DNA of 64,000 bases from an uncultured Acidimicrobiales bacterium (GCA_938041035.1 CALHYX010000035.1:62001-126000); one strand, 5' to 3'. Positions 23,690 to 33,111 are shown, counted from the stretch's first letter. The notes: generated by a model not told the origin, from the sequence alone. Numbers and translations are program-made.

Positions 23690-24730
23690 ATGGCGGCTAG
23701 CGTCGCCGGGGTGCAGATCGCCTACCTGTCGGCTCGACCCGCGCTCTTTCACGAGACGCTCGAGTACGTCCGCCACCACCTCGGATTCATCGACGACATC
23801 GTCGTCGTCACCCCGTCCGGGCTGGCCCATCAGATGGCCGGCGACGACATCACGGTGTTGACCGACGAGGACGTGCTGGGCGACCGGCATGCCGCGGTGA
23901 CCGGCAGCGATCACACCACCCGCAACTACCACCTGCGGGTGGCGATGGCCGCCCACGACGCCCTCGCGGACGAGTTCGTGATGAGCGACGACGATGCCCG
24001 GCCGCTGCGCACCTGTGGACCCGACATCTTCCGCATCGGCGAGCGCACCCGCAACTACTTCTTCTATGAACTCGACGCCTGGGGCCGCGACGAAACCCCG
24101 TTCGACCAGGGCCTCACCCATGCGCTGCTGGTCCTGCGCCAGGCCGGAATTCCCCGGCCGCTCGCCTATGCGTCCCATCACCCCCAGCTCATCGACAAGG
24201 CGCTGTTCGTCGAGACGACCGGGCGCTACTCCGCCGCCGCCGAGAAGTACCCGCTCGACGAGTGGTCGATTTACTTCAACACCGCTCGCGACGTCGCCCC
24301 GGAGCGCTTCGCCGAGCCAGAGGCGTTCGTCACCCTCGGATGGCCCCAGTTCTCCGGCGAATGGCCCCACCAGATCGCGCCCGCCGACTATCTGTTCGAG
24401 AACCACCACCCCGAGCTGTACGCCGACGACGGGCTGTTCGCCGGGCTGCCCTCCATGCTCGACATCGACGGCGCCGAGGCCCACGCCCTCGAAAAGGCGG
24501 CGCGCTGGCATCGCTTCGGGCTCGCCGTGCAGCGGCTCGAGTTCCCCGACGACGTCGCCAACCCATGGACGCAGGGCAAGGCCAGCCGGAAGCTGTTCTT
24601 CCGCGGCACCCGAGCGGTGAAGAAGGTGGTCGACTACGCGACGATCGACGATCGCACGGCGTTGGTGGAGCTCGAGGGACGGGTGCGCCGCCTCGAGGAC
24701 CGCCTCGACGGCCAATCCGAACCCTCGTGA
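23690..24730 (+). CDS. putative GT-A type transferase, capsule/Stealth-like
   Basis: A 346-residue cytoplasmic protein. It starts AGVQIAYLSARPALFHETLEY and contains DEFVMSDDDARPL, a DDD metal-binding motif in a context reminiscent of Stealth-type hexose-phosphate transferases, plus LDIDGAEAHALEKAARWHRF near the C-terminus and a C-terminal coiled segment (LVELEGRVRRLEDRL). I do not firmly recognise the family. ATG 23690 is used; GTG 23711 is an alternative start. It is operonic with the flanking transferases, 26 bp after one and overlapping the next (GTGA). Confidence 0.7.
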   Translation: MAASVAGVQIAYLSARPALFHETLEYVRHHLGFIDDIVVVTPSGLAHQMAGDDITVLTDEDVLGDRHAAVTGSDHTTRNYHLRVAMAAHDALADEFVMSDDDARPLRTCGPDIFRIGERTRNYFFYELDAWGRDETPFDQGLTHALLVLRQAGIPRPLAYASHHPQLIDKALFVETTGRYSAAAEKYPLDEWSIYFNTARDVAPERFAEPEAFVTLGWPQFSGEWPHQIAPADYLFENHHPELYADDGLFAGLPSMLDIDGAEAHALEKAARWHRFGLAVQRLEFPDDVANPWTQGKASRKLFFRGTRAVKKVVDYATIDDRTALVELEGRVRRLEDRLDGQSEPS

Positions 24731-26289
24731 CCGACACCGAATCCGTCGTCGCCCCCGCGCCGGCGCCACGCCGCCTGACCCCGGCCTGGCCGAGTTGGGC
24801 GTTGGCCGGCGCCACCCTCGCGGTCGTCATCGGGGTGGTGCTGCGATTCATCGCGGCCACGCCGTTCTGGCTCGACGAAGCGCTGTCGGCCAACATCGCC
24901 GCCGTCGACTTGGGCGACCTGTCCGCCACCCTGCGCCGCGACGGGCACCCACCGCTGTACTACGTGGCCCTGAAGATCTGGACCGCGGTGTTCGGCGACG
25001 GCGACGCGGCGCATCGAGCGCTCTCGGGCGCGTTTTCGGTCGGCACGCTGCCGCTGGCGTTCATCGCCGGGCGCCGTCTCGGTGGGCGGAGCACGGCATT
25101 GGCCGCCCTGGTTCTGTTTGCCGCTTCGCCGTTCGCCATTCGCTACGCCACCGAGACCCGCATGTACGCGCTGGTGTCGCTGCTGGCGCTCACGTTGTGG
25201 ATCCTCGTCGATCAGGCCCAGACCAAGCCCACGGTCGCCCGCCTGGCCGGCATCACGGTGGTGACCGCGGCGCTGTTGTACACCCACTACTGGGCGATCT
25301 GGTTGCTCGGCACGGGCGGGCTGTTGCTGTTGTGGGCCGCCGCCGGCCGCACCCGCCGCTACCCCGCCGCATCGGCTCGCCGGGTGATCCCCGCGGTGAT
25401 CCTCGGCGGCTTGTTGTTCCTGCCCTGGCTGCCGGTGTTGCTGCACCAGGCGGCCAACACCGGAACGCCGTGGGGCGAGCGCAGTCGGCCGGCCGAGGTG
25501 CTCGCCACCACCCTGTTCGAGTTGGGCGGTGGGCCTCGATCCGAGGCGCAGTTGGTGGGCGTCGCCGTGCTGATCCTGGCGCTGTTCGGACTGTTCGGTC
25601 ACGTCGGCGACGAGAAACGGTTCGAGTTCGATGTGCGCACCGCCGGGCCCGGCCGGGTGTTCGGGCTGCTGGTCGCCGGCACGTTGTTCTTCGGCGGAAC
25701 GATCGGATTCCTGACCAACAGCACCTATCAGCCCCGGTACGCGGCGGTGATCGTGCCGTTCATCTTGTTGCTCGCCGCCCGCGGGGTCACCCGGTTTCGG
25801 GGGCCATCGGAATTCGCCGTGCTCGGCACGGTGGCCCTCCTGGGGCTGGCGGCCGCGGCCTACGTGGGCAACATCGACCGCAGTCAGAGCGACGACATCG
25901 CCACAGCCATCGAGGAAAGCGCCGCACCCGGCGACGTCGTCATCTACTGCCCGGACCAGCTCGGGCCGTCGACGAGCCGCTACCTGGACGCCCCCGTGAG
26001 CCAGTACACCTTCCCCCAGCTCGGCGACCCCCGGCTGGTCGACTGGACCGACTACGAGACCCGCAACCGGGCCGCCGACCCGGTGGCGTTCGCCGCCGAT
26101 ATCGACGCCCGGGCCCAGACCAACGCGGTGTGGATCGTGCTCGCCACCACGTATCTCACGTTCGAGGGCAAGTGCGAGGCCGTGGTCGAGGCATTGTCGG
26201 CCGTGCGCCCCACCGAGACGGTGATCCGGGCCGACGGCACCCGGTTCGAGCCGGCGGCGCTGTTGCGATCCGGCCCCGCCGGGGAATGA
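24727..26289 (+). CDS. GT-C membrane glycosyltransferase (GT39/ArnT-like)
   Basis: A 520-residue integral membrane protein with about 11-12 membrane segments. The first external loop after helix 1 carries FWLDEALSANIA, the acidic pair that GT-C enzymes use for catalysis with polyprenyl-phosphate sugars, followed by DGHPPLYYVALKIW. A C-terminal soluble part of about 130 residues follows the last helix. It probably adds a sugar from a lipid-phosphate donor to an exported glycan or protein on the outer face. The GTG start overlaps the preceding stop. Confidence 0.85.
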   Translation: MTDTESVVAPAPAPRRLTPAWPSWALAGATLAVVIGVVLRFIAATPFWLDEALSANIAAVDLGDLSATLRRDGHPPLYYVALKIWTAVFGDGDAAHRALSGAFSVGTLPLAFIAGRRLGGRSTALAALVLFAASPFAIRYATETRMYALVSLLALTLWILVDQAQTKPTVARLAGITVVTAALLYTHYWAIWLLGTGGLLLLWAAAGRTRRYPAASARRVIPAVILGGLLFLPWLPVLLHQAANTGTPWGERSRPAEVLATTLFELGGGPRSEAQLVGVAVLILALFGLFGHVGDEKRFEFDVRTAGPGRVFGLLVAGTLFFGGTIGFLTNSTYQPRYAAVIVPFILLLAARGVTRFRGPSEFAVLGTVALLGLAAAAYVGNIDRSQSDDIATAIEESAAPGDVVIYCPDQLGPSTSRYLDAPVSQYTFPQLGDPRLVDWTDYETRNRAADPVAFAADIDARAQTNAVWIVLATTYLTFEGKCEAVVEALSAVRPTETVIRADGTRFEPAALLRSGPAGE

Positions 26290-27413
26290 TGACCGCGCCG
26301 GCGAGCACCGCTACGGGCACATCGGCCGTATCCCGGCCGATCGCTGCGGTGCTGGCGGCGTTCGTCGGCACCCGGGTCGTGGTCGCCGCGGGGTACCTGT
26401 TCGCCAAGATCGCCAACGACGACCCGGAGCCGCTCACCCTCGACCAGGGACTCTTGGCGTGGGACGGCTCCTGGTACGAGTGGATCGCCTCGCTCGGCTT
26501 CGACGGCGCGCCCGAGGGCGCCATCCGATTCTTCCCGCTCTACCCGCTGCTCGGGCGGTGGCTCGGCGGCTCGCGCGAGGACATCGCCCTGGTCGTCATC
26601 ACCAACGCGTGCGCCCTGCTCGCCGGCGGGCTGCTCTTTCACCTGGCCCGACGCGAACTCGACGACGAAGCCGCCCACCGGGCCGTGTGGTGGATGGCGC
26701 TGTTTCCCGCCGCGTTCGTGCTGGTGTTCGCCTACAGCGAGGCGCTGTTCCTGGCCCTGACGCTGGCGGCGATGCTGTTGATTCGCCAGCGCCGGTGGGC
26801 CTTGGCCGCGATTGCGGCGGTGCTGGCCTCGCTCACCCGGCCGACCGGCGTGCTGCTCGGGGTCTTTGTGCTGTTCGAGTTGTGGGCCGATCATCGAGAC
26901 AGCGCCGAAGCGGCGTTGCGCTACGGGTTGCGCCAAGTTGCGGCGAAACTCGCGGCGCTGCTGGCCCCGCTCGCCGGGCTTCTGGTCTTTCTGGTGTGGG
27001 CGCAGAGCAGTCAGGGCGACTGGCGGGCACCCCTCGACGCCCAGCGCGAGATCCGGGGCTCGTTTCACGAGCCGATCAGCCGGACCGCGATTGCGTTTTG
27101 GCGCGGCATCGGTGGCGACCAGAGCGAGATGATCCACGGTTTCGCCGCGGTCGGCTTCGGGGCGGCGCTCGTTCTCGCCCGCCGACGCCTGCCGATAAGC
27201 TACCTGGCATACGGCGCCATCGGTCTGGTGATCGGGCTGTCGGCCGAGACGATCAACAGCTTCGAGCGGTACGGGCTGGGTCTCGTGCCGGTGCTGTTGG
27301 CCATCGCCGCCGTCCCGCTCGGGCGCCGGGCGCATTTGGCGGGCATTGCCCTGAGCGGCTCACTGCTGTTGGTGCTCACCGCGTTCGCCCTCGACGGCAC
27401 CTATGTTCCGTAG
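26286..27413 (+). CDS. GT-C mannosyltransferase-like membrane protein (PIG-V type)
   Basis: A 375-residue protein with about eight to ten membrane segments. LLAWDGSWYEWIASLGF and RFFPLYPLLGRWL in the first loop match the PIG-V-like mannosyltransferase family, which uses polyprenyl-phosphate-mannose. LASLTRPTGVLLG and the late INSFERYGLGLVP are also family-like. ATG 26286 overlaps the previous stop (ATGA), and a second ATG follows immediately. It most likely extends the same glycan as the neighbouring GT-C enzyme. Confidence 0.85.
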   Translation: MMTAPASTATGTSAVSRPIAAVLAAFVGTRVVVAAGYLFAKIANDDPEPLTLDQGLLAWDGSWYEWIASLGFDGAPEGAIRFFPLYPLLGRWLGGSREDIALVVITNACALLAGGLLFHLARRELDDEAAHRAVWWMALFPAAFVLVFAYSEALFLALTLAAMLLIRQRRWALAAIAAVLASLTRPTGVLLGVFVLFELWADHRDSAEAALRYGLRQVAAKLAALLAPLAGLLVFLVWAQSSQGDWRAPLDAQREIRGSFHEPISRTAIAFWRGIGGDQSEMIHGFAAVGFGAALVLARRRLPISYLAYGAIGLVIGLSAETINSFERYGLGLVPVLLAIAAVPLGRRAHLAGIALSGSLLLVLTAFALDGTYVP

Positions 27414-27416
27414 GTC

Positions 27417-29705
27417 ATGACCGACTTCCGGCTCGTTCCCGACGGCGATCTCGAACCCGACCCATCCGGCCGCCACACCTGGCAGGTCACCGGGGCTCGG
27501 CCCCGGCTGCGCGTCACCGGTACACCGAAGCCGGTCGGGTGGTTCCGGCTGCGAGCCCGCTATCGGGCCGACGACACCCATCCGGGCGAGCCGTTGGGCC
27601 CCCAGCTCCGGTTGGCCGGCCTCGCCGGGCCGGTGTCGAGCGTGTCGCGGTCGCTGGCCCTTCGCCGCGATCGCATCGACCGCATCCTCTACCTCCCCGA
27701 CGACGCCGAGGAGTTGTTCGTCGACCTGCCCATCACCGCGCGGGCCTTTGATCTCGACGACTTCTCCCTCGCCCCCATCGGGCAGACGGCGGCGGCCGCC
27801 CGCATGGCCGCCGCGGTGGCATCGACGGCTCGACTCGGATCCCACGCCACCGGGTCGTTGTTCTCGCGCGGGTGGGAGTCCGCCCGCGCCGAAGGGGTCG
27901 GCGGACTGCGGGCCCAGTTGGTCGCCGACTATGAAGCGGTACAGCGCCGCGGCGCCGGCCTGGTCGCCATCCCCTATCGCGAATGGCTCGAACTGCACGG
28001 CGTGCGCACCGCGGCCGACGACGCGGCGATCGACGCCGAGATTGCGGCCATGGTCGACCCGCCGGTCATCTCGGTGGTGGTGCCCGTGTACGACACCCCG
28101 CCCGAGCTGTTGGCCGCCTGCATCGACTCGGTGCGGACCCAGCGGTACCCCCACTGGCAGTTGTGTCTGGCCAACGACGCCAGCCCGGCCGAGCACATCC
28201 GCCAACAGCTCGACGATGCCGCTGCGGCCGACGAGCGAATCGTGGTCGTGCATCGGCGCGAGAACGGTCATATCGCCGCCGCGTCGAACTCGGCGCTCGA
28301 ACTGGCGACCGGCGAGTTCGTGGCCCTGCTCGACCACGACGATGAACTGCCCGACATCGCGCTGTATCTCGTCGCTCGGGATCTGCTCGCCCACCCCGAC
28401 ACCGACCTCGCATACACCGACGAGGACAAGATCGGCGAGCACGGGCGCCGGTACGACCCGCACTTCAAGCCCGCCTACAACCCCGAACTCCTGCTGGGCC
28501 AGAACTACTTTTCGCATCTCACGACCATGCGTCGGACCCTGGTCGCCGAGGTCGGTGGGTTTCGCGAGGGCTTCGAGGGCAGCCAGGACTACGACCTCTT
28601 CCTGCGGGTGGTGGGGCGGTCGGGCCCTGACCGGATTCGCCATATTCCCCACGTCGCCTACCACTGGCGGGCCATCGAGGGGTCGACGGCCAAGGAGACC
28701 GGCGCCAAGGGCTACGCCGAGGACGCCGCCCTCAAGGCGCTGCGCGAACACGTGCCCGCCGACTGGTCGGTCGGACCGGCCTCGGCCCCCACCAGCTATC
28801 GGTGCGACCCGCCGCTCCCCGACCCGCTGCCGCTCGTGAGCGTGATCATTCCCACCCGGAACGGCTGGGACCTGTTGGCACAGTGCATGGACGGGCTCGC
28901 CCGCTCGACCTACGACAACATCGAGGTCATCGTCGTCGACAACGGGTCCGACGACCCGGCCGCCCTGGCGGGTATGGCCGGGATGGCGGCCGAGGGTCGG
29001 GCCACGATCGTGCGCCACGATGCGCCGTTCAACTACAGCGAGATCAACAACATCGGCGTCGAGCATTCGTCGGGCGAGCTGCTCTGTCTGCTCAACAACG
29101 ACATCGAGGTGATCGAGACCGGCTGGCTCGAAGCGATGGTTCGCCACGCGGTTCGCTGCGACGTCGGCGCGGTCGGCGCCAAGCTGCTCTACGGCGACGG
29201 CACGATTCAGCACGCCGGGGTCATCCTCGGTCTGGGCGGTGTCGCCGGCCACGGCCATCGGCGGTTCCCGGGCGACGGCTACGGCTACTTCAGCCGGCTC
29301 GGGCTGACCCATCAGGCCGGTGCCGTCACCGCGGCGTGCATGGTGCTGCGCCGCGAGGTGTTCGACGAGGTGGGTGGCCTCGACGCCGAGTCATTCGGCG
29401 TGGCGTTCAACGATGTCGACCTGTGCCTGCGGATCGGCGAGGCGGGCTATCGGATCATCTGGGAGCCGCAGGCGCTGCTGTATCACCACGAGTCGGTGAG
29501 CCGGGGGGCCGAGGACACGCCGGAGAAGCAGGCGCGGTTCAGCGCCGAGGTGCACGCCATGCTCGACCGCTGGGGCGACGCCCTGCTCCGCGACCCGGCG
29601 TACAACCCCAACCTGGCCCTCGACGCCGACGCGTTCACCCTCGCCCGCGAACCTCGCGTCGTTCCGCCCTGGCGGGCCAGGCCGACGCCGGCCGACCGCG
29701 ACTAG
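27417..29705 (+). CDS. tandem GT2 glycosyltransferase (two catalytic domains)
   Basis: A 762-residue protein. An N-terminal beta-rich region (1-115) precedes a first GT2 domain (about 220-440; VISVVVPVYDTPPELL, LCLANDASP, ALLDHDDELP, DEDKIGEHGR) and a second (about 470-705; LVSVIIPTRNGWDLL, VIVVDNGSDD, LCLLNNDIEV, DVDLCLRIGEAGYRI). The tandem arrangement fits bifunctional polymerising or two-step rhamnan/O-antigen type transferases. It ends the operon; its TAG stop overlaps the convergent sulfotransferase-like stop by 4 bp. Confidence 0.9.
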   Translation: MTDFRLVPDGDLEPDPSGRHTWQVTGARPRLRVTGTPKPVGWFRLRARYRADDTHPGEPLGPQLRLAGLAGPVSSVSRSLALRRDRIDRILYLPDDAEELFVDLPITARAFDLDDFSLAPIGQTAAAARMAAAVASTARLGSHATGSLFSRGWESARAEGVGGLRAQLVADYEAVQRRGAGLVAIPYREWLELHGVRTAADDAAIDAEIAAMVDPPVISVVVPVYDTPPELLAACIDSVRTQRYPHWQLCLANDASPAEHIRQQLDDAAAADERIVVVHRRENGHIAAASNSALELATGEFVALLDHDDELPDIALYLVARDLLAHPDTDLAYTDEDKIGEHGRRYDPHFKPAYNPELLLGQNYFSHLTTMRRTLVAEVGGFREGFEGSQDYDLFLRVVGRSGPDRIRHIPHVAYHWRAIEGSTAKETGAKGYAEDAALKALREHVPADWSVGPASAPTSYRCDPPLPDPLPLVSVIIPTRNGWDLLAQCMDGLARSTYDNIEVIVVDNGSDDPAALAGMAGMAAEGRATIVRHDAPFNYSEINNIGVEHSSGELLCLLNNDIEVIETGWLEAMVRHAVRCDVGAVGAKLLYGDGTIQHAGVILGLGGVAGHGHRRFPGDGYGYFSRLGLTHQAGAVTAACMVLRREVFDEVGGLDAESFGVAFNDVDLCLRIGEAGYRIIWEPQALLYHHESVSRGAEDTPEKQARFSAEVHAMLDRWGDALLRDPAYNPNLALDADAFTLAREPRVVPPWRARPTPADRD

Positions 29706-30418
29706 GCGATGCTGTACTCGCGGAGGCGGGCGTAGAGGGGCACGGCCTGATCCAGGACGGGTCCCAGGCGGTCGGGAATCGGACGGGGCGTGGGCTGGTA
29801 GGGAGCGAACCCGGTCGACTTGTGCACACCCGCGTACCAGGCCGGGGCCCACACGCCGTCGTAGGGTTTCGGCCCGGCGGGCCATTCGAGCATGGCCGGG
29901 TCGAAGTCGAGGCCGAGCCCGGCGCAGAGCCGGCTGAGCACCGCCGCGGGATCGGTGAGCAGTGCCCGGGCGTCGACGACCAGTGGCGTGCCGCCCTGTT
30001 CGAGAATGGTGTCGAGTAGCTCGACCTGCTCGGGCAGACCGGTGTCGTCGAGCGTGCAGTCGGGGAGGTGCACGCTGAGCGAGGCCAACGTGTCGACCGG
30101 GTCACGGGTGAGAAGCACGTTTTCGGTCTGGGCGAGAAAGTCGGTGCGGGCGCCGCGCAGGTGGTGCGCCATCTGTTTGATGAAGAGCACCGGGGTATCG
30201 ACCGGGCCCAGGATCTCGGTGGCGATCACCTCGTCGATGTCGGTGGATTGTGACGCCACCACCTCGCTCGTCATCGGATGACCGCGGTCGAACCGGTTGA
30301 GGTACTGGGCATACAACGGCTCGTCGGCGACCGTGGTGTCGCCGCGCTGGGCCCACGAATACATCAGCGCGGTGGAGACGTTGCGCGGCCCGGAGAAGCA
30401 CTGGATTCGCAGCGTCAC
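29702..30418 (-). CDS. sulfotransferase-like P-loop protein
   Basis: A 238-residue protein whose N-terminal loop, CFSGPRNVSTALMYSWAQRGD, occupies the PAPS-binding position of sulfotransferases; VLLTRDPVDTLASL supplies the expected 3'-phosphate-binding segment. This subgroup (SGPRNVST) also occurs fused to class IV aminotransferase domains in plants. Here the GTG at 30418 overlaps the stop of an aminotransferase IV gene, so the two act together. The substrate is unknown, and the segment could bind another nucleotide. Confidence 0.8.
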   Translation of the reverse strand: MTLRIQCFSGPRNVSTALMYSWAQRGDTTVADEPLYAQYLNRFDRGHPMTSEVVASQSTDIDEVIATEILGPVDTPVLFIKQMAHHLRGARTDFLAQTENVLLTRDPVDTLASLSVHLPDCTLDDTGLPEQVELLDTILEQGGTPLVVDARALLTDPAAVLSRLCAGLGLDFDPAMLEWPAGPKPYDGVWAPAWYAGVHKSTGFAPYQPTPRPIPDRLGPVLDQAVPLYARLREYSIA

Positions 30419-31344
30419 CGCGAGACTTCGGCCTCGATCGCCGCCTCGTAGAGCTCGCGCAGCCGCGCCGTCATCGGGGAGCCACCGTCGGGGGTGCCGA
30501 TGGTGCGGCCGTCGACGGTGTGCACCGGGGTGAGCCCGCCGAAGGTACCGGTGACGAACGCTTCGTCGGCGCTGTACACGTCGGTGAGCGAGAAGGGCGC
30601 CCGATGGGTGGGGATCCCGGCCGCGGCGGCCGTTTCGAGGATCACCGCGCTCGTGATGCCGTTGAGGTTGTACTGCCCGGTGGAGGTCCACACCTCACCC
30701 TGGCGCACGACGAAGAAGTTGGTGGCGTTGCAGGTGGCCACCGCCCCCGTCGGATCGAGCATGAGCGCTTCGTCGGCCCCGGCGTGGCTGGCCTGGATGA
30801 GGGCGATGACCTCGTGGAGCTTGGAGTGGCAGTTGAGCTTCTGGTCGAGCGTGTCGGGTGGAGGACGGCGCACGGTGGCGGTGAACAGCGAGATGCCCGT
30901 GTCGCGCACCTCGGGGTCGGCGAGCTTGTGTTCGGCGATGATGACGACGTTGGGCCCGCCCACACAGTTCGCCGGGTGTTGCGACGGGGTCTTTTTGTCG
31001 CCCCGGGTGATCATCAGCCGCAGGTGGACGCCGTCGACCATGGCGTTGTGATCGATGGTCGCCTGCAACGCCGCGGTGACCTCGGCGCGCGTCATGCCGA
31101 TGTCGAGGTCGATGGCGCCGGCCCCGGCGAACAGGCGGTCGAGGTGCCGGTCGAGAAACACGAGGCGACCGTGGTGCAACCGGATGCCCTCCCAGATGCC
31201 GTCACCCACCAGAAACCCGCTGTCGAACACCGACACCTTGGCCTCGGCGCGCGGGAAGAACTCGCCGTTGATGTAGATCTCGACCGATGCGTTGCGTTCG
31301 TCGGCCAACGCCTGGTGCGTCGTCCGCGCTGCGGGTGGGGTCAC
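30415..31344 (-). CDS. class IV aminotransferase (branched-chain or D-amino acid type)
   Basis: A 309-residue fold-type IV PLP enzyme: EIYINGEFFPRAEAKVSVFD, VGDGIWEGIRLHHGRL, PLP lysine K175 in LNCHSKLHEVIAL, EALMLDPTGAVATCNATNFF and TGTFGGLTPV. It would interconvert an amino acid and a keto acid; the family covers branched-chain, D-alanine and related substrates. The overlap with the sulfotransferase-like gene suggests a dedicated pathway rather than general leucine metabolism. The GTG start has GAAAGG upstream. Confidence 0.85.
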   Translation of the reverse strand: MTPPAARTTHQALADERNASVEIYINGEFFPRAEAKVSVFDSGFLVGDGIWEGIRLHHGRLVFLDRHLDRLFAGAGAIDLDIGMTRAEVTAALQATIDHNAMVDGVHLRLMITRGDKKTPSQHPANCVGGPNVVIIAEHKLADPEVRDTGISLFTATVRRPPPDTLDQKLNCHSKLHEVIALIQASHAGADEALMLDPTGAVATCNATNFFVVRQGEVWTSTGQYNLNGITSAVILETAAAAGIPTHRAPFSLTDVYSADEAFVTGTFGGLTPVHTVDGRTIGTPDGGSPMTARLRELYEAAIEAEVSR

Positions 31345-31376
31345 TGGGGCCTTTCGTGGGTCATCGGGTCACCCGG

Positions 31377-32066
31377 TCACCGATACTGCGATTCCTCGCG
31401 GACCCAGTCCCGGTGTTCGCGAATCCGCGACCAGATAGTGAAGATCGCCGTGCCCGGCACCAGCGCGGCCAGCGCGATGCCCATCCAAAACACGGGGCCT
31501 CGACCGATGCCGATGCCGCCGAGGATGGTGGTGTTGATCTCGGAGCCGTCTGCCGGCGTGATCGCCTCGGGGACCGCGCACTCGTCGTCGCCGCCGAGGA
31601 AGGCCTCGTACTGGGAGCCGGTGTCGAACGTGCGGCGCCACACGGGCACCACGTAGCTCTCGCCGAGCACCAGTAGGTCGGTGCGCCGCTCGACCTTGAT
31701 CGACACCAGGTCGCCCGGCGTGACCGCCACGCCGGTCGAGGTTTCGGTGCTGAACAAGATGATGTCCTCGATCTCATCGATCGACTGCACGGTCCCGGTC
31801 AGAACGAACCGGTCGATCTCCGACGGCAGCGCCGGGCAACTGGTGTCCTGCGCCTCAAGCTGGGACTGACCGGGCAGCGTGGGACCCGGGTCCAACGGCG
31901 GCAGGGTTGAGGTCGGCGGCACGGTGTCGGCCGGTTGCTGAGCCGCCGCCGGGCCGACCGCCCAGCCCCCACCCAACAGCACGAGAACGGCCAAAACCAG
32001 CGCTGCCGCGGCCCGGGCGACGCCCGCACCGGCGCTGCTCGGGGAAGGGGAAGGTCTCCTCGTCAC
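31377..32066 (-). CDS. secreted membrane-anchored hypothetical protein
   Basis: A 229-residue protein with an N-terminal signal (ARAAAALVLAVLVLLGGGW to AAAQQ), a Pro/Thr linker, an extracellular beta-rich domain (FVLTGTVQSIDEI to ESYVVPVWRRTF) with two cysteines, and a C-terminal membrane helix (VFWMGIALAALVPGTAIFTIW) before a basic tail. It is not recognised, but the arrangement suggests a cell-envelope protein. TAGCTT lies 6 nt before the GTG. It probably leads the minus-strand unit with the aminotransferase. Confidence 0.65.
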   Translation of the reverse strand: MTRRPSPSPSSAGAGVARAAAALVLAVLVLLGGGWAVGPAAAQQPADTVPPTSTLPPLDPGPTLPGQSQLEAQDTSCPALPSEIDRFVLTGTVQSIDEIEDIILFSTETSTGVAVTPGDLVSIKVERRTDLLVLGESYVVPVWRRTFDTGSQYEAFLGGDDECAVPEAITPADGSEINTTILGGIGIGRGPVFWMGIALAALVPGTAIFTIWSRIREHRDWVREESQYR

Positions 32067-32072
32067 CGCACC

Positions 32073-32078
32073 AAGCTA
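32073..32078 (-). promoter_or_regulatory. -10 box (TAGCTT), leaderless type
   Basis: TAGCTT on the minus strand lies 6 nt before the GTG at 32066. Confidence 0.45.
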
Positions 32079-32133
32079 GATCACCGACCCCGCGTCGTCG
32101 TGCCGCGCGCCACGAACCGCTGCGCTGGGTTCC

Positions 32134-32168
32134 GGGGTCAGACCCCTCGTTTCCGGGATCAGACCCCG
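32134..32168. repeat. two GGGGTCAGACCCC-type palindromic repeats
   Basis: CCGGGGTCAGACCCC and CCGGGATCAGACCCC lie in the 169-bp divergent gap. The same hyphenated palindrome occurs five times at 43.5 kb. Confidence 0.8.
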
Positions 32169-32223
32169 TTTCTGCCCAGTTCGGGGTTGGGCTGGTTGGC
32201 GCCGCGGCATTGCGCGCTCGGAG

Positions 32224-32229
32224 TAGCCT
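32224..32229 (+). promoter_or_regulatory. -10 box (TAGCCT) for the ABC exporter
   Basis: TAGCCT lies 6 nt before the GTG at 32236. Confidence 0.45.
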
Positions 32230-32235
32230 TCCGTC

Positions 32236-33111
32236 GTGGCCACCGAATCCCCCCAGCACCACATCACGTTCACTCCGGCCGGACGCTCCGGGTCGACGCT
32301 GTCGGCCATCCGCGAACTCTGGGATTTCCGGGGCTACATCTTCTATCTCACGCGCCGCGACCTGCGCACGAAGTACAACCGCAGCCTCCTGGGCTGGATC
32401 TGGTCGATCCTCAATCCCCTGGTCACCCTCGCCATCTACAGCCTGGTTTTCGGCGTCATCTTGCTGGTCGACCGCAACATCGGCGTCAGCCCGACCGGCC
32501 TCCAGTCGTTCCCCCACTTTCTCTTCAGCGGCCTCATCGTGTGGCAGCTGTTCAACCAGACGTCGATGAACGTCATGAGCGGCTTCACCAGCGCCATCGT
32601 GTTGCGCCGCAAGCTGTACTTTCCACCCGCGGCGCCGGCGATTTCCAAGGCCCTGGTGAACCTGGTCGACTCCTCGATCGAGCTCCTCGTACTCGCCGCG
32701 TTCTACATCATCGCCGGCAACTTCGGCATCACGTTCGTGTTCGTCCCGGTGCTGATGCTCGTCGCGGTGATCTTCGGTCTCGGGGTCGGCCTGCTGCTCG
32801 CCGTCGCCAACGTGCGCTACCGCGACGTCGGCTACATCTACACCCTGTTCATGCGGTTGTTCTTCTACATCACCCCCATCATCTGGCCGTTCCAGATGAT
32901 CGAGGACCGCATCGGCAACCGGTGGGTGAAGCTCGCCGCCGAGTTCAACCCGCTCGCCAAACTCATCGACGTCTGCCGCACGGTCACCTACAGCCTCGCC
33001 TGGCCCAACCTCTTCGACCTCGCCTACCTGGCCGGTGTCGGCACGGTGCTCACGGTGGTCGGCTGGACCGTGTTCAACCGCAGCGCCGCCGACGCCGCGG
33101 AGGGCATGTGA
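32236..33111 (+). CDS. polysaccharide ABC-2 type exporter, permease
   Basis: A 291-residue membrane subunit with six helices of the TagG/Wzm/RfbA type, moving a lipid-linked glycan outwards. Family features are YFLTRRDLRTKYNRSLLGW-like (here IFYLTRRDLRTKYNRS), SLVFGVIL, FFYITPIIWP and FNPLAKLIDVCR. The GTG start follows a TAGCCT box at 6 nt. Its last codons overlap the GTG of the ATPase gene, so the pair is stoichiometrically coupled. Confidence 0.92.
   Translation: MATESPQHHITFTPAGRSGSTLSAIRELWDFRGYIFYLTRRDLRTKYNRSLLGWIWSILNPLVTLAIYSLVFGVILLVDRNIGVSPTGLQSFPHFLFSGLIVWQLFNQTSMNVMSGFTSAIVLRRKLYFPPAAPAISKALVNLVDSSIELLVLAAFYIIAGNFGITFVFVPVLMLVAVIFGLGVGLLLAVANVRYRDVGYIYTLFMRLFFYITPIIWPFQMIEDRIGNRWVKLAAEFNPLAKLIDVCRTVTYSLAWPNLFDLAYLAGVGTVLTVVGWTVFNRSAADAAEGM

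Noticed and set aside
30415..31344. Second aminodeoxychorismate lyase
   Set aside because: Same fold as PabC, but motifs around K175 and the coupling to a sulfotransferase-like gene fit the branched-chain/D-amino acid aminotransferase group better.
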